A DNA stretch of 64,000 bases from Streptococcus ruminantium (GCF_003609975.1 NZ_AP018400.1:1190501-1254500), one strand, 5' to 3'. Positions 25,420 through 34,839 are shown, counted from the first letter of the stretch. The notes: generated by a model from the letters alone, not told the origin. Translations and numbers: made by a program.

Positions 25420-27807
25420 TTAGTTTAGACTAAAATTCTTAGCCGCTGGACTAATGATCCCGACAGGAGGCGAATCACCTGCTTGACTTTGGTTACCAAA
25501 ACAATCACCCACTAAACGATTAAAGTAAGTCATCAACTGCTGGATTTTACTTAGGTGGCGTACCAAAGTGCCAGCCGCCTGCCCGGTCATTTGACTTGAA
25601 ATTGTGCTAACCGCAAACGATAGTTCTCTAATAATACGGTCAGTAATACTCTGGACCGCTTTTTGGCTAGCAACAATCTCATCTAAATCAAAAGCTGTAT
25701 AAACCCCTTCTTCAATAATAACTGTTAAAGCAGGGAGTAAGTGCTGCATATCCGCAGATGCTGTTCTGGAAATTTCAAGGGCAATTTCAAGTTTGTCAGG
25801 TAGGGACTTGAACACTCTTCTCGCTTCATTAATATTGGTGGTGATATGAGAACCGTATACTTCAGATAGAGTTCCCCAATAGATTTGTTTTGTGACAATT
25901 TTATCCTTTACTTTTTCGGAACTTTCAACATAGATCGTCGTCGTGAAAGACTCTTTTATTAACTCTACGGTACTGTTAAAGACCCCAATGCTAGACCGCC
26001 AATCGTCTAAGGATCTTTGAACGGAACGAAAAGCTTCAGAGAATGCAGTCCCTACAATTCTTGCATAATTGTCGCTATTTTGCTCAACTTGAGTATCAAA
26101 AGCCTGTAGGACATCCTTAACATCATCAAAGATGTTTGACTCTTCCAGATAGGCTTTGTAGCTACTCGGAACAGTTGATGGGGCTAAATAATCGATATTA
26201 CCGCCGCTGGTAATCTGTCCACTCAACCACTCATCCATTTGTTGGAAATGATTGGCTAAGCTCGAGCTTAGTTGAGCAGCATTACTAATACTGGCATTCA
26301 GTTGTGATAAGTTCCTCTCTTCAACAGCCAGAACTTCTGTCAATGCTTCGCTAATCCCATCTTTCTTACCTTCTCGTAACCCTCTTCCTTCAAAGATTTT
26401 TTCAGCCTGTTCTTTCAAGTGCTTGGCAGTCTGTTCCAAAATTTCTGAACACTTGAGAGCAGATGGCGTCGGGTTAATCGAGAGCCCTGAACTGGATGTC
26501 CCAATCTGCTCTGCTTGACTATGTTGATAAAGGCTACCACTTTGTGTTTTGAGGGTGGTAATCAAACTATTATAGGGACTGATATCAAGGTAAGCCCCTG
26601 AAGCAAGACAGGCTGAACTCGGAACAGAACTATAGCTGATTGTATTGATTGAAGCCAGGTTATCAAAAATATGCTTCTTGGAAATAGCTTGCCCAAGGGA
26701 ATCGTGGAGCTGATAAAAGACATCTGTCAACCGAGTTTCCTTAAACCGCTGGACAATACTTTCTTCAACCTTTTTCTTCCGAGTCTCAAAGTCGCCTTGA
26801 ATCTTAGTATTTTTTTCTTGACACAAGCGACACAAGTTAATCAGCATCGGAATTTCAGTCAAGCATAGCATGTTCAAATTGCTTGATAGCATGCGTAAAC
26901 TATCTGGGTTTATCGTGATGGTCTCACTACCAAATGACGACAACGAGCCACTCGATAGAAACAGGTTGCGTGGCTCAGTATTAGCAGCACTAATCCGAAT
27001 ATCTGCTGTGCCATCACCATCAATATCCACCTGACCAACATAGTTTTTCTTGTCTACAACTAAGCCATACTTGTCAACTAAGTTACCCTGCTCGTCAAAC
27101 TGCCAGGCAGATAGTCCATGATAGTACAAGAAGTCAAGCCCGGCAATATTATTTTCTTTATACGGAGCAACATAACGAGCTATTCCTAAGGGGTCGCCTC
27201 CAAAATTTCCAATTCCATCTCTCTCATTTCGGTAATTGATGAGAATGTCCGTGTTCGCTTTTGCCCAAGCTATCTCCTCTGCCGTCAACATATTTGACAG
27301 ATCTGGACCATTAAAGGTCGTGGCTTGCCACTGATTTTTTATGGCAACAATCTGTCCCAAGTAACCTCCTAGAGAATGACCAGTTACTTGAATCGTTGCT
27401 TGGGGATAGTCGTTTCTCACTTCCTGTGCAAACTCAAGAGCTGTGTCAATCTGACTAGCTGTGTTTGGCAAAAGAGAATGTGCCTTAAATTGGTTCTGCC
27501 CCATTATGACACTATTTAAGTCCGTCTGCCTATCCTTCGGATCGCCAAAATTCGTTCCAGCATAAGCGATAGTAATGTTTTTATAGTCCACAACGCCATT
27601 AACTACTGGCACTACCGCCATGGCCTGCATGCCGTTGGTGGGGTTGTCTTCGACCTTGAGGACTTTGAATTGACCGAGACTATTATCTTTCCCATTGAAA
27701 AAATATTTTTTCTCTTTTTCAGGATGATAAGCAACATCATCTCTAACCCTCTCAACCCAGTAAGATTGTTCGGCTAGCCATTTATACTGTTCATCTGTTA
27801 CTGACAT
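25420..27807 (-). CDS. Lipase-domain T7SS effector with reverse domain order (TslA-like)
   Basis: The protein has 795 aa. The N-terminal alpha/beta hydrolase (about 1-290) has the nucleophile elbow VTGHSLGGYLG (Ser near 146), an early oxyanion segment (TIAYAGTNFGDP) and a calcium-loop-like DIDGDGTAD. The rest (about 300-795) is helical without a recognisable enzyme, like an LXG-type targeting domain but placed C-terminally. S. aureus TslA, a T7SS lipase toxin, has the same reversed order. There is no signal peptide, which fits Ess export. It is 1 bp after a lipoprotein gene that is probably its immunity gene. It starts after GGAGAATAGT. Confidence 0.82.
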   Translation of the reverse strand: MSVTDEQYKWLAEQSYWVERVRDDVAYHPEKEKKYFFNGKDNSLGQFKVLKVEDNPTNGMQAMAVVPVVNGVVDYKNITIAYAGTNFGDPKDRQTDLNSVIMGQNQFKAHSLLPNTASQIDTALEFAQEVRNDYPQATIQVTGHSLGGYLGQIVAIKNQWQATTFNGPDLSNMLTAEEIAWAKANTDILINYRNERDGIGNFGGDPLGIARYVAPYKENNIAGLDFLYYHGLSAWQFDEQGNLVDKYGLVVDKKNYVGQVDIDGDGTADIRISAANTEPRNLFLSSGSLSSFGSETITINPDSLRMLSSNLNMLCLTEIPMLINLCRLCQEKNTKIQGDFETRKKKVEESIVQRFKETRLTDVFYQLHDSLGQAISKKHIFDNLASINTISYSSVPSSACLASGAYLDISPYNSLITTLKTQSGSLYQHSQAEQIGTSSSGLSINPTPSALKCSEILEQTAKHLKEQAEKIFEGRGLREGKKDGISEALTEVLAVEERNLSQLNASISNAAQLSSSLANHFQQMDEWLSGQITSGGNIDYLAPSTVPSSYKAYLEESNIFDDVKDVLQAFDTQVEQNSDNYARIVGTAFSEAFRSVQRSLDDWRSSIGVFNSTVELIKESFTTTIYVESSEKVKDKIVTKQIYWGTLSEVYGSHITTNINEARRVFKSLPDKLEIALEISRTASADMQHLLPALTVIIEEGVYTAFDLDEIVASQKAVQSITDRIIRELSFAVSTISSQMTGQAAGTLVRHLSKIQQLMTYFNRLVGDCFGNQSQAGDSPPVGIISPAAKNFSLN

Positions 27808-27808
27808 A

Positions 27809-28201
27809 CTATTCTCCTAAATATATCACATCTACCTTTTTATAAATATCTTCTGTACTATTGAGTGGAGTAGCCCTTCTCAGACTTTCAAAATCATCAA
27901 TAGGACTGAGACCAATATTATCTAGACGTTCATCAAACTCTGAAATTTCTGAAACTGTAATCCCTGTTTTATATTTTTCATTATCATTTATAGTAAATAA
28001 TAAGTGATAGCTACCTGTATTTAGGTCTTTACTAAATTTTGTAAATTTTACTGTTTCTATATTATAATTCTTGACAATTCCTCTAACCACATTATCCTGC
28101 TGTTCCTTTGTCAACGTTTCCTTTGTCATGCTACAACCTCCTAATAAACTCATCATTCCAATAACGAGAAATAAACTTGCTAAAACCTGCTTGATTTTCA
28201 T
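27809..28201 (-). CDS. Putative immunity lipoprotein of the lipase effector, copy 1
   Basis: The protein has 130 aa. A lipoprotein signal peptide (MKIKQVLASLFLVIG, lipobox LLGGC) is followed by MTKETLTKEQQDNVVRGIV. The start at 28201 is set by GATGGAGGT six bases upstream. It sits 1 bp before the lipase effector. In the S. aureus TslA system surface lipoproteins neutralise the lipase, so the same role is inferred. Its first 45 aa are near-identical to copy 2 at 28416-28811, while the rest diverges, suggesting different specificity. Confidence 0.72.
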   Translation of the reverse strand: MKIKQVLASLFLVIGMMSLLGGCSMTKETLTKEQQDNVVRGIVKNYNIETVKFTKFSKDLNTGSYHLLFTINDNEKYKTGITVSEISEFDERLDNIGLSPIDDFESLRRATPLNSTEDIYKKVDVIYLGE

Positions 28202-28419
28202 AGACATACCTCCATCATTGTAGCCACCATAGCCTGCATGCCGTTGATGGGGTTGTCTTCGACTGCAATCACTTCAAATTTGCCTAGAGCTTTGTCGCTA
28301 TCATCACAAAAATATCTCTCATTTGCAGCAGGATGGTATCCTACATCATCTCTTTCTTGTTCTACCCAATAGACTTGTTCTGCCAACCACTTATTTTGTT
28401 TATCAGTAGTCATAATCAA
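28198..28419 (-). pseudogene. Truncated N-terminus of a lipase effector (73 codons)
   Basis: The frame reads DKQNKWLAEQVYWVEQERDD and ends at NGMQAMVATMMEVCL. The first 60 or so residues match the start of the complete lipase effector (KWLAEQSYWVERVRDD, NGMQAM), then the frame runs into the ribosome site of the next lipoprotein gene. It is a stub left by duplication of a lipoprotein plus the 5' end of the toxin gene. No catalytic serine region remains. Confidence 0.75.
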
Positions 28420-28811
28420 TTATCCAAATAATGAACTTTAATTTCAGATATATCAATTTCTTGCTCTTTTGGAAACCATTCAGAGTGCTCTAATTGTTGA
28501 AAATTATTTCTAGGATTTAGTCCAACTGTTCCAAAAGTATTTTCAAATTCAGCTAGATTATCGGCTGGAATAGTCGTCTCCAAAGACTCATCACCGTTCA
28601 CACGAATTGATAGTAAATATATACCTGTACTAGTATTTTTTGATAGTTTTAAAAATTCCACCGCATGAACTTCATATCCCCTTGCAATCCATCTAACCAC
28701 ATTATCTTGCTGTTCTTTTGTTAATGTTTCCTTTGTCATGCTACAACCTCCTAATAAACTCATCATTCCCATAAGGATAAACAAACTTGTTAAAACCTGC
28801 TTGATTTTCAT
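28416..28811 (-). CDS. Putative immunity lipoprotein of the lipase effector, copy 2
   Basis: The protein has 131 aa. Its signal and lipobox (MKIKQVLTSLFILMG, LLGGC) and first mature segment (MTKETLTKEQQDNVVRWIA) are nearly the same as copy 1, but the remainder differs (YEVHAVEFLKLSKNTSTGIY, NPRNNFQQLEHSEWF). The start at 28811 follows GATGGAGGT. It overlaps the ATG of the lipase stub. Divergent tandem immunity paralogs usually protect against several toxin variants. Confidence 0.7.
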   Translation of the reverse strand: MKIKQVLTSLFILMGMMSLLGGCSMTKETLTKEQQDNVVRWIARGYEVHAVEFLKLSKNTSTGIYLLSIRVNGDESLETTIPADNLAEFENTFGTVGLNPRNNFQQLEHSEWFPKEQEIDISEIKVHYLDN

Positions 28812-28824
28812 GAACATACCTCCA

Positions 28825-28977
28825 TCAGAGCAACCGCCATACCTCTTCACTTTCAACAATCCTTATCATTTCTTCTCGCAACTGCTTTTCTTGATTCATT
28901 TGGTATATCACTCCTATTCCAATCATAATGATAAGGCTAGATAAAAGACCAACTAGCTATTTTTGCCATGTTTTCAT
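28825..28977 (-). pseudogene. Remnant of a small membrane-anchored protein (DUF1310/DUF3139-like)
   Basis: From the ATG at 28977 (GAGGAG box) the frame reads MKTWQK, stop, then SSLIIMIGIGVIYQMNQEKQ and REEMIRIVESEEV. It has an in-frame TAG at codon 7 and breaks off where it meets the lipoprotein gene. The anchor plus EMIRIVESEEV motif is typical of small streptococcal T7SS-linked putative immunity proteins. Non-functional as it stands. Confidence 0.5.
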
Positions 28978-29037
28978 CGTCTGCTACTCCTCGAATTAAA
29001 TAAACTTTAAAAATTCTGAACTCGTTCTTTCTCACTT

Positions 29038-29163
29038 TCAACAATATTCTCCAGTGGATAAGTCACTAATTTGGAGAGAGCCATCATTGGCAAAGACAAA
29101 TGATGGCTCCATAACGATAACACTAAGACACAGGACAAAGAGACGACTGAAATGGCGTTTCAT
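29038..29163 (-). pseudogene. Duplicated 5' fragment of essA next to esaA
   Basis: Positions 29072-29163 match 25288-25379 (start of essA) with one difference. The fragment encodes RLFVLCLSVIVMEPSFVFA and stops after 41 codons. Its ATG is 1 bp from the esaA stop, the place of essA in the usual gene order. It marks one edge of the inserted lipase module. Confidence 0.88.
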
Positions 29164-29164
29164 A

Positions 29165-32100
29165 TTAAACTCCTGATTCGTCAAGCTCCTGATAATGGTA
29201 GATGGTTAACCCACTAACTGCTCCTGCTAGGAGAAGCGTTAGGATAAAGGTTACCGTCCACCCTTCTTTATTATTCAAAAATGCCGTCAGCATTCCCTCT
29301 AAGTAGGTCAGCGGGGATAAGAAGGACACCCAACTGCTATGGCTGATGTAATGAGAATCGAGCAACTGGCCCGCACTAATTAAATACATCATAACTAGGA
29401 ATAGGCTGATGAGGAAACCATAGCTCTTCAAGTACTGATTAAGATGACTAATACCGTGGGCAAAAAACTGTGTCAGAACAGCTAACAGCATCATCAGCAA
29501 GAACATCTGACTTCCTGAAAGGGTTAGACGATAACCTGCAAAACCACCGATGATAACCGCTGCCAAGAAAGCTACTCCTGTCAAAAAGATAAAGGGGTAA
29601 AGGCTGTTGGTCCAATGGCGACGAGCCACGACATCAACAAGCTTAGGCCACTTAGAGCGGTCGCTATGTTGCAAAATATAGGACGCCGCAAGGCCAACAA
29701 GGTAACTCATCAAAATCAAAAGAAATCCTGAACGTTCATCTTGACGGGTATCAGCTTGTTTAGTCACTGTTCCCACTAAAGATTCGATTTTTGAAGAATC
29801 AACTGGGTTAGATAAGTATTCATAAACAGCATTGTTCTGACTATTGCCGATTTTGGTATTGCTCAAAACGGTTGAGAAGGATTTCAAAAACTCTGCGTTA
29901 TCCCCATACTCTTTGGTCATCACCCCATAAAGTTCATCAACACGACCAGATAGGTTTGCCCCCTCAGTCTCCAATGCTTTGACATCTGTGGCTAGACGGT
30001 CAACTTGCCCCTGAATACTCTCAGAAACCAATTGATGAGCCTTCGTATTATCCATCAATGTCTGACTCGCATTTTTCAATCGCTCCAAGTCACTATTGAT
30101 AGACATGGAAACTGTAACCAAGTCCGTATTGTCACGCTTTTCTTGTTCCACAAACGTTGGCTTTTTCTTAATGGTCTCATTAACTGACTGAGTTTGTTCA
30201 ACTATTGTAGCTAGTCCCTCTAGGAGTTTGGTTGTATTTGCCCGCAATTCGTCGATATAAGTTGACAATTCTTCTGATTTTGGAATGAGGGCATCAAATT
30301 CAACAATCGTTTCTTCGGGTGTTTTTAAAGTATTTTTTAATTCAGTAACAGTTGTATCTTGAATTAACTTAACCACAATAGTCTGAAGTTCTTCTTTATT
30401 ATCGTATTTCTGTTTAATACGCCCAAACAGAGAACTTGGACTTGGCTCTAATGTTCCAGAGCCATCTCTAAATTGTTCACCATAGAATGCTTTAATAAGA
30501 CCTGCCAGTTCATAATAAGAACGTAAATCTACAACCACTGCTCTTTCAAGATGGTTTGTACGAGCATACTCGCCATAAGGGTAAAAGACAGAGGACGCAT
30601 GATAAGTTCGATGAAAGACCTTATTAACACGATCGATATTTTCACGACTGATTGTCTCTTCTTGAACCCAACCACTGGTGACATCACTACTATCTGGTGT
30701 CTCAGTTCCAGAATCTGTACTTGAGTTTTCAACTGGGACAAAAGTATCCAATCGTCCATCAGTTGCCGGTGGCAAGGTAACTGGCGGGTTCACTACCCGA
30801 TCATACTCAAAATTTTCCTTTGTCGAGACCATTAATTCCACAACTAAAGGGCTAAATAGATTGATAGCAGTATCGTCATTCGGAATGAGTGAATACCTTA
30901 TATCAATACTTTCCTTGAGCGGAGAGCCAATAGCTAAGCTATATTCACCTCCACCAAGATGAGTAGCGGAGATACCAGAAACATTTAGTGCATAGCCTTC
31001 TGGTACTCTCATTAGGATTTCGGAAACTTCTCCCTCAATGGAAGGAAGTGTTAACTGCTGAGGTTGCGCAACTTCTTGTCTGACAATGTTTTTGGCGTTA
31101 TTAAAATATGTTTCCTGGTTACTAATGGATTCTAACTGTGGCGAAGTAAGGCCATGCGTCTGTGCATAAGACAATGCAAACGCATTAAGTGCCTTCAAAT
31201 ACCGTTTATCCTCTTCAGAGAGATTCATGGCTTCAATCGCCTGATCACTATAACCAGAAAAACGATTAAACTCCATCTTAAAAGATTCTGTTAATAAAGA
31301 TTCAATTGATTTTAAGTAATTACCTAAAGTAGCTGCTTGATCCTGAACATCAAAAGAAGAACTATTTTCTAGCGACTCCTTAACAGCAGCTAATATTTTG
31401 GCATCATAGTCTGATAGAGCGGTGTCAATATTCCCATTTAGTTCTCTAAGCTTAGCTGTAAAGGCTTCAACATCTTGCTTCATTTGGTTTGCTTTAGTCT
31501 GTGTATCAGCCAAGATCTCAGGATTGCTATTTTCTGATGACATCCGTTCATTTAAAACAGATAATTGACTCAACTGCTCCTCAACACTCAGCTTCGAAAA
31601 TTCATCATCATATGCTTTGAGGCTGTCTTCTCTATTAAGAATTGACTCTTGCCACTGCTCTTGCAGAGACTTTATTTGTTCCAGCTCTGCTGTATAAACC
31701 TTATTGACATCGATAATTGATGTAAAGGCATCATTGGACTCGAGCAGACTTTTTTGAAAACTGGTATAAGCAGACAACAATTCTGTTGGAGATGACGAGA
31801 CACCTGTAAACTGTCTGGAGTACATGGTTAAGGGGCTAATTAAATTAGTATCAAAAGCATTCAGGACTCTACCATCTGCACTGACAACATTCCCAACCTG
31901 CCCTTGAGCCGTTTGAAGGTTACCAACAATACTCAGGAAATAGATATGAATCAAATCTTGGTTAAATAGACGTTTTAAATCGACAACTGCCTGTTCAGCT
32001 TGTTTCACCAAATGGTTTTTATCTGACTTTATTTGATATTGGAACTCTGCTTGAGCTGGAGAAGAACTTTCCAAGGCAAGTGAATCTTGTGAAAACTTAG

Positions 32101-32416
32101 TGGGTAACACAACCATCAACTGATACACACTATTTTCAAGTCCCCTCTCTGCGATGGAACGGCTAACCACTTCGACAGAGTAACCGCCCTTAGAAGCAAA
32201 GGAAGTTGTCAACAACTCACCAATATTAAGTTGCTGGCCATTGTAAACCATACCAGCGTCTTCATTAACGACCGCTATTTTAAGAGAGTTATTTCTAGAC
32301 ACAACCTGCTCTGATGACTCCGTTGAAAGGGTACTAGGCTTAATAATTCCCCAGTAGGAAACGATGGAGACTATTGATAGTAATAAGCCTATCAGTATTA
32401 AATTTTTTCTGGTCAT
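29165..32416 (-). CDS. esaA: T7SS membrane protein EsaA
   Basis: The protein has 1083 aa. It has an N-terminal transmembrane helix (LILIGLLLSIVSIVSYW), a very long extracellular coiled-coil and beta-rich region (about 30-870), and a C-terminal cluster of about five helices (LLILMSYLVGLAASYIL, FLTGVAFLAAVIIGGF, LFLVMMYLISAGQLL, FILTLLLAGAVSGL). This YhgE/Pip-like layout is that of EsaA, the surface-exposed component of Ess machines. It lies between esxA (78-bp gap) and the essA remnant. Confidence 0.93.
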   Translation of the reverse strand: MTRKNLILIGLLLSIVSIVSYWGIIKPSTLSTESSEQVVSRNNSLKIAVVNEDAGMVYNGQQLNIGELLTTSFASKGGYSVEVVSRSIAERGLENSVYQLMVVLPTKFSQDSLALESSSPAQAEFQYQIKSDKNHLVKQAEQAVVDLKRLFNQDLIHIYFLSIVGNLQTAQGQVGNVVSADGRVLNAFDTNLISPLTMYSRQFTGVSSSPTELLSAYTSFQKSLLESNDAFTSIIDVNKVYTAELEQIKSLQEQWQESILNREDSLKAYDDEFSKLSVEEQLSQLSVLNERMSSENSNPEILADTQTKANQMKQDVEAFTAKLRELNGNIDTALSDYDAKILAAVKESLENSSSFDVQDQAATLGNYLKSIESLLTESFKMEFNRFSGYSDQAIEAMNLSEEDKRYLKALNAFALSYAQTHGLTSPQLESISNQETYFNNAKNIVRQEVAQPQQLTLPSIEGEVSEILMRVPEGYALNVSGISATHLGGGEYSLAIGSPLKESIDIRYSLIPNDDTAINLFSPLVVELMVSTKENFEYDRVVNPPVTLPPATDGRLDTFVPVENSSTDSGTETPDSSDVTSGWVQEETISRENIDRVNKVFHRTYHASSVFYPYGEYARTNHLERAVVVDLRSYYELAGLIKAFYGEQFRDGSGTLEPSPSSLFGRIKQKYDNKEELQTIVVKLIQDTTVTELKNTLKTPEETIVEFDALIPKSEELSTYIDELRANTTKLLEGLATIVEQTQSVNETIKKKPTFVEQEKRDNTDLVTVSMSINSDLERLKNASQTLMDNTKAHQLVSESIQGQVDRLATDVKALETEGANLSGRVDELYGVMTKEYGDNAEFLKSFSTVLSNTKIGNSQNNAVYEYLSNPVDSSKIESLVGTVTKQADTRQDERSGFLLILMSYLVGLAASYILQHSDRSKWPKLVDVVARRHWTNSLYPFIFLTGVAFLAAVIIGGFAGYRLTLSGSQMFLLMMLLAVLTQFFAHGISHLNQYLKSYGFLISLFLVMMYLISAGQLLDSHYISHSSWVSFLSPLTYLEGMLTAFLNNKEGWTVTFILTLLLAGAVSGLTIYHYQELDESGV

Positions 32417-32494
32417 ACCACATTACTCCTTGGGGATAACATAACAAAAGGGCTGAGGAAGCCTCCCCAACCCAACACGTGTGTTTGTCTTTTC

Positions 32495-32791
32495 TTAATT
32501 AAGACCAAAGTTACGAGACAAATCTTGGTCGTTTTGTTGCATGGCTTGAGCAGTTTTATCAAGCTGAGTATTGATTTGTTGCATCAACTCTGCAAAGTTC
32601 TGAACTTTTGGCTTCAATTCATTAAATTGGTTGTCAAAGCCTTGGAATGCAGCACCTTCCCATTCGCTACGAAGCGTGTCTTGAAGACGTTGCAAGTTGT
32701 TCAAAATTGTTGTGATATCATTTGAGGCTTTTCCATACTCTCGAGCACGACTTTGAAGCGTTTCCGGGGATACACGGATTTGTCCTGACAT
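32495..32791 (-). CDS. esxA: WXG100 protein EsxA
   Basis: The protein has 98 aa: two helices separated by the WxG turn (LRSEWEGAAFQGFDNQF, Trp near residue 43). It begins MSGQIRVSPETLQSRA, close to other streptococcal EsxA proteins. A WXG100 protein is both secreted substrate and core component of T7SS. First gene of the operon, with its own promoter 30 bp upstream. Confidence 0.95.
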   Translation of the reverse strand: MSGQIRVSPETLQSRAREYGKASNDITTILNNLQRLQDTLRSEWEGAAFQGFDNQFNELKPKVQNFAELMQQINTQLDKTAQAMQQNDQDLSRNFGLN

Positions 32792-32822
32792 AAGGTTGGT
32801 CTCCTTTGTATTTGATAATTTT

Positions 32823-32851
32823 ATTCTATCATGAAACGAAACTTATTACAA
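32823..32851 (-). promoter_or_regulatory. esxA promoter
   Basis: Minus-strand -35 TTGTAA (32846-32851), 17-bp spacer, -10 TAGAAT (32823-32828). It lies upstream of the AAAGGAGACC ribosome site of esxA and probably drives the whole ess operon. Confidence 0.65.
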
Positions 32852-32921
32852 GTATTTTTTGGCTAAATTCACAAAAAATTTAACACTTTTAATACCTCTA
32901 CTTTTTAACGATTTAATCAAA

Positions 32922-32949
32922 GGGGGTGCAAATACTATCACACACCCCC
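32922..32949 (-). terminator. G+C-rich terminator upstream of esxA
   Basis: GGGGGTG and CACCCCC form a 7-bp G+C stem with a 14-base loop and a short T stretch on the minus strand. It insulates esxA from transcription coming from element A. The rest of 32950-33086 holds nothing I can name. Confidence 0.6.
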
Positions 32950-33086
32950 ACTAAGTAAAGACACTCACTATAAGAGAAACAGATCCACAATCATAAAGCT
33001 CTTGAAATCGAGCTATTTCAAATGTTTCGGAGTTTAAGATTGTATCAATTTCTATACACTCACTTCTACCGACCATATCGGTGACT

Positions 33087-33392
33087 TAAGAGAGGGGGGG
33101 ACATCTATTCCCTCATACTCCTTATCTCATGTCCCCACCTTGTGTCTACGGAAATAAATCCCTCTAAAATCCCTCAGTATCTCAACTGCCTCAACTGAAG
33201 TAGTTACTCTGATACTACCCCACCCAAAAGCAAAAAGCCTGGTCTCCAAGGCTTTTAAACATGCTTTCGTTCAACCGTTTCTAGGCTTTCACCAGCAAAC
33301 CAACTACCTCGACGTGTGCTGAGAGTTTCCTTCTATACTAATAGACGAAAGGGAGAGGATATGGTTTTTGAATGATACTGTGGAACGGAATT
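33087..33392. repeat. Long direct repeat around att copy 1
   Basis: About 300 bp matches 38592-38890 with scattered differences (shared pieces include CATCTATTCCCTCATACTCC, TAGTTACTCTGATACTACCC and CTATACTAATAGACGAAAGG). It includes a terminator-like AAAGCCTGGTCTCCAAGGCTTTT and the 39-bp att core. It marks the left end of element A. Confidence 0.85.
33278..33316. repeat. att core copy 1 (left end of element A)
   Basis: This 39-bp sequence is identical to 38779-38817 and to the 3' end of rlmD (44673-44711), where it encodes the last codons ([10 protein letters not shown]) and the stop. It is read as the left attachment site of the tandem array. Confidence 0.85.
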
Positions 33393-33978
33393 ACTTATCT
33401 TTACTTAATGCTTTTAATATCAATCGTTCCATCCGTGAAGAATAAAGATATGTTCTTAACGAATTACTCGTTCTCTTTAATCTGTATAGCAACTCCAAGT
33501 CATCATAAATGGACCAAGATAAACGAAATTGCTCGTCTTTTCTCTCTTTTTCCAGTTGCTTTTGAGTAAGGTCTCGCGAATAAGTGCGGCGATTATCCAG
33601 TTTAGAAATCATCCCTTTTTTAGTATAAAAGGACTCTTCGATTTTATCTGCTTTATTCAATAAATGAAAATCCCAAAAATAAAGATACCAGATATCAAAT
33701 CGCTTAACAGAAAACATTCGTGTAAAACGCTCTAAACTATCGCTAGATAATTTAGTAATAATTTCTTGTAATTCATTCACATCATCTATCTCAATAAATC
33801 TAAAATCCTCAACACTTCTTGATACATAGTATGCTCCACTAATTAAAGACATATAATTGGAAGTTTTCTTTTCTAAAAAGATTTCAACTATCGAGTCTTG
33901 ACGATTAATAACATAATCGAAATTTTCAGATATTTGATAAATATGATCATCAATCCAAATCAATAATCTTTCATACAA
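33391..33978 (-). CDS. Hypothetical protein of element A (195 aa)
   Basis: This is a soluble protein rich in charged and aromatic residues (MYERLLIWIDDHIYQI, FDIWYLYFWDFHLL), with a basic C-terminal third (RRTYSRDLTQKQLEKERKDE, SSRMERLILKALSKDK). It has no signal peptide, no membrane segment and no motif I know. The start ATG at 33978 has AGAGGT about 12 bp upstream. It is the leftmost gene of element A and ends within the long direct repeat. The following 33979-34090 is non-coding. Function unknown. Confidence 0.55.
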   Translation of the reverse strand: MYERLLIWIDDHIYQISENFDYVINRQDSIVEIFLEKKTSNYMSLISGAYYVSRSVEDFRFIEIDDVNELQEIITKLSSDSLERFTRMFSVKRFDIWYLYFWDFHLLNKADKIEESFYTKKGMISKLDNRRTYSRDLTQKQLEKERKDEQFRLSWSIYDDLELLYRLKRTSNSLRTYLYSSRMERLILKALSKDK

Positions 33979-34090
33979 TAAGACAACCTCTTTGAAATAT
34001 TGACTATTTTCATTATCAATTATTTTTCGAACATCTCGTTTTGGCTATAAAAAGAAAAAGAGGCTGTCGGCAATATTGTAATCAAAGCTA

Positions 34091-34677
34091 CTAGAGCAGG
34101 CAATCTTGAAAAGAATCACCAATATTTACTTTTAATTGTAAAATATCTTTTATAAATTCTTGAAGTTTAGATAAATATTGAGTAATATCTCCACTCAGTA
34201 TTTTTAATGAAAGACAGGCGAATGAAACGCTAACAACACAGATAACTAATACAGTTCTAAATATATAAGTAATAGCTGACCAAAGAACTTTTGACAATCC
34301 AATCCATACTGAATTTTTTCACCACCATAAGTTACCCATCCCAATCGTAGTAATCTAGTTAATCTCAGCAAATAGTAATTCAGTCTAATTGTGTAAAGGG
34401 CAAATCCTCCCTTCTTAATTCTCACTGCATATTGACCTAATTCACCCAAAAAATAACTTATACCACTATGTAGTTCCATGATTACTAGTTCATAGATTAA
34501 GAACAAAAAAAGTAATTCTAACCAATATATAAAAGTCAGACCTAGTAGATTACCTTGAGATATTTCCAAATTAATAGAATTAATAGAAAATACTATCTTA
34601 TCTATAAAAAACAAGAAAATTCCTATCACTATAAAAATCAAGAAAAATTTCAATAATTTATCCTTCATATTTTCCAT
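34091..34677 (-). pseudogene. Membrane protein split by a homopolymer frameshift
   Basis: The first frame (from 34677) has two helices (FFLIFIVIGIFLFFIDKIVF, LTFIYWLELLFLFLIYELV) and ends at 34246; a second frame (34297-34091) continues with a third helix (YIFRTVLVICVVSVSFA). The join is at a run of six A in GGTGAAAAAATTC; one more A restores a single frame reading VWIGLSKVLWSAI. The protein would be about 195 aa. I do not recognise the family. Either decayed or phase-variable by slippage. Confidence 0.6.
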
Positions 34678-34740
34678 ATTCCTTTATTTTATCTAAATTG
34701 TTTTAGCACTACTTATTCAGTATACCACAAAAATGCAAAA

Positions 34741-34780
34741 AGTCTGTAACGACAATGGTTTCCCGCTGTCGTTACAGACT
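34741..34780. terminator. Intrinsic terminator (14-bp stem)
   Basis: The perfect inverted repeat AGTCTGTAACGACA / TGTCGTTACAGACT has a 12-base loop and A/T-rich flanks. It lies between the membrane-protein pseudogene and the PBECR4-type gene. Confidence 0.82.
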
Positions 34781-34839
34781 CTTTATCCTAATTGTATTAT
34801 CTTGATTATCGATGTCCTACCAACTAATATTTTATAAAA

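Noticed and set aside
33230..33340. Minus-strand reading through the att core ([17 protein letters not shown] peptide)
   Set aside because: It is an artefact of reading the duplicated rlmD 3' end in the wrong frame; the same peptide arises at every copy.
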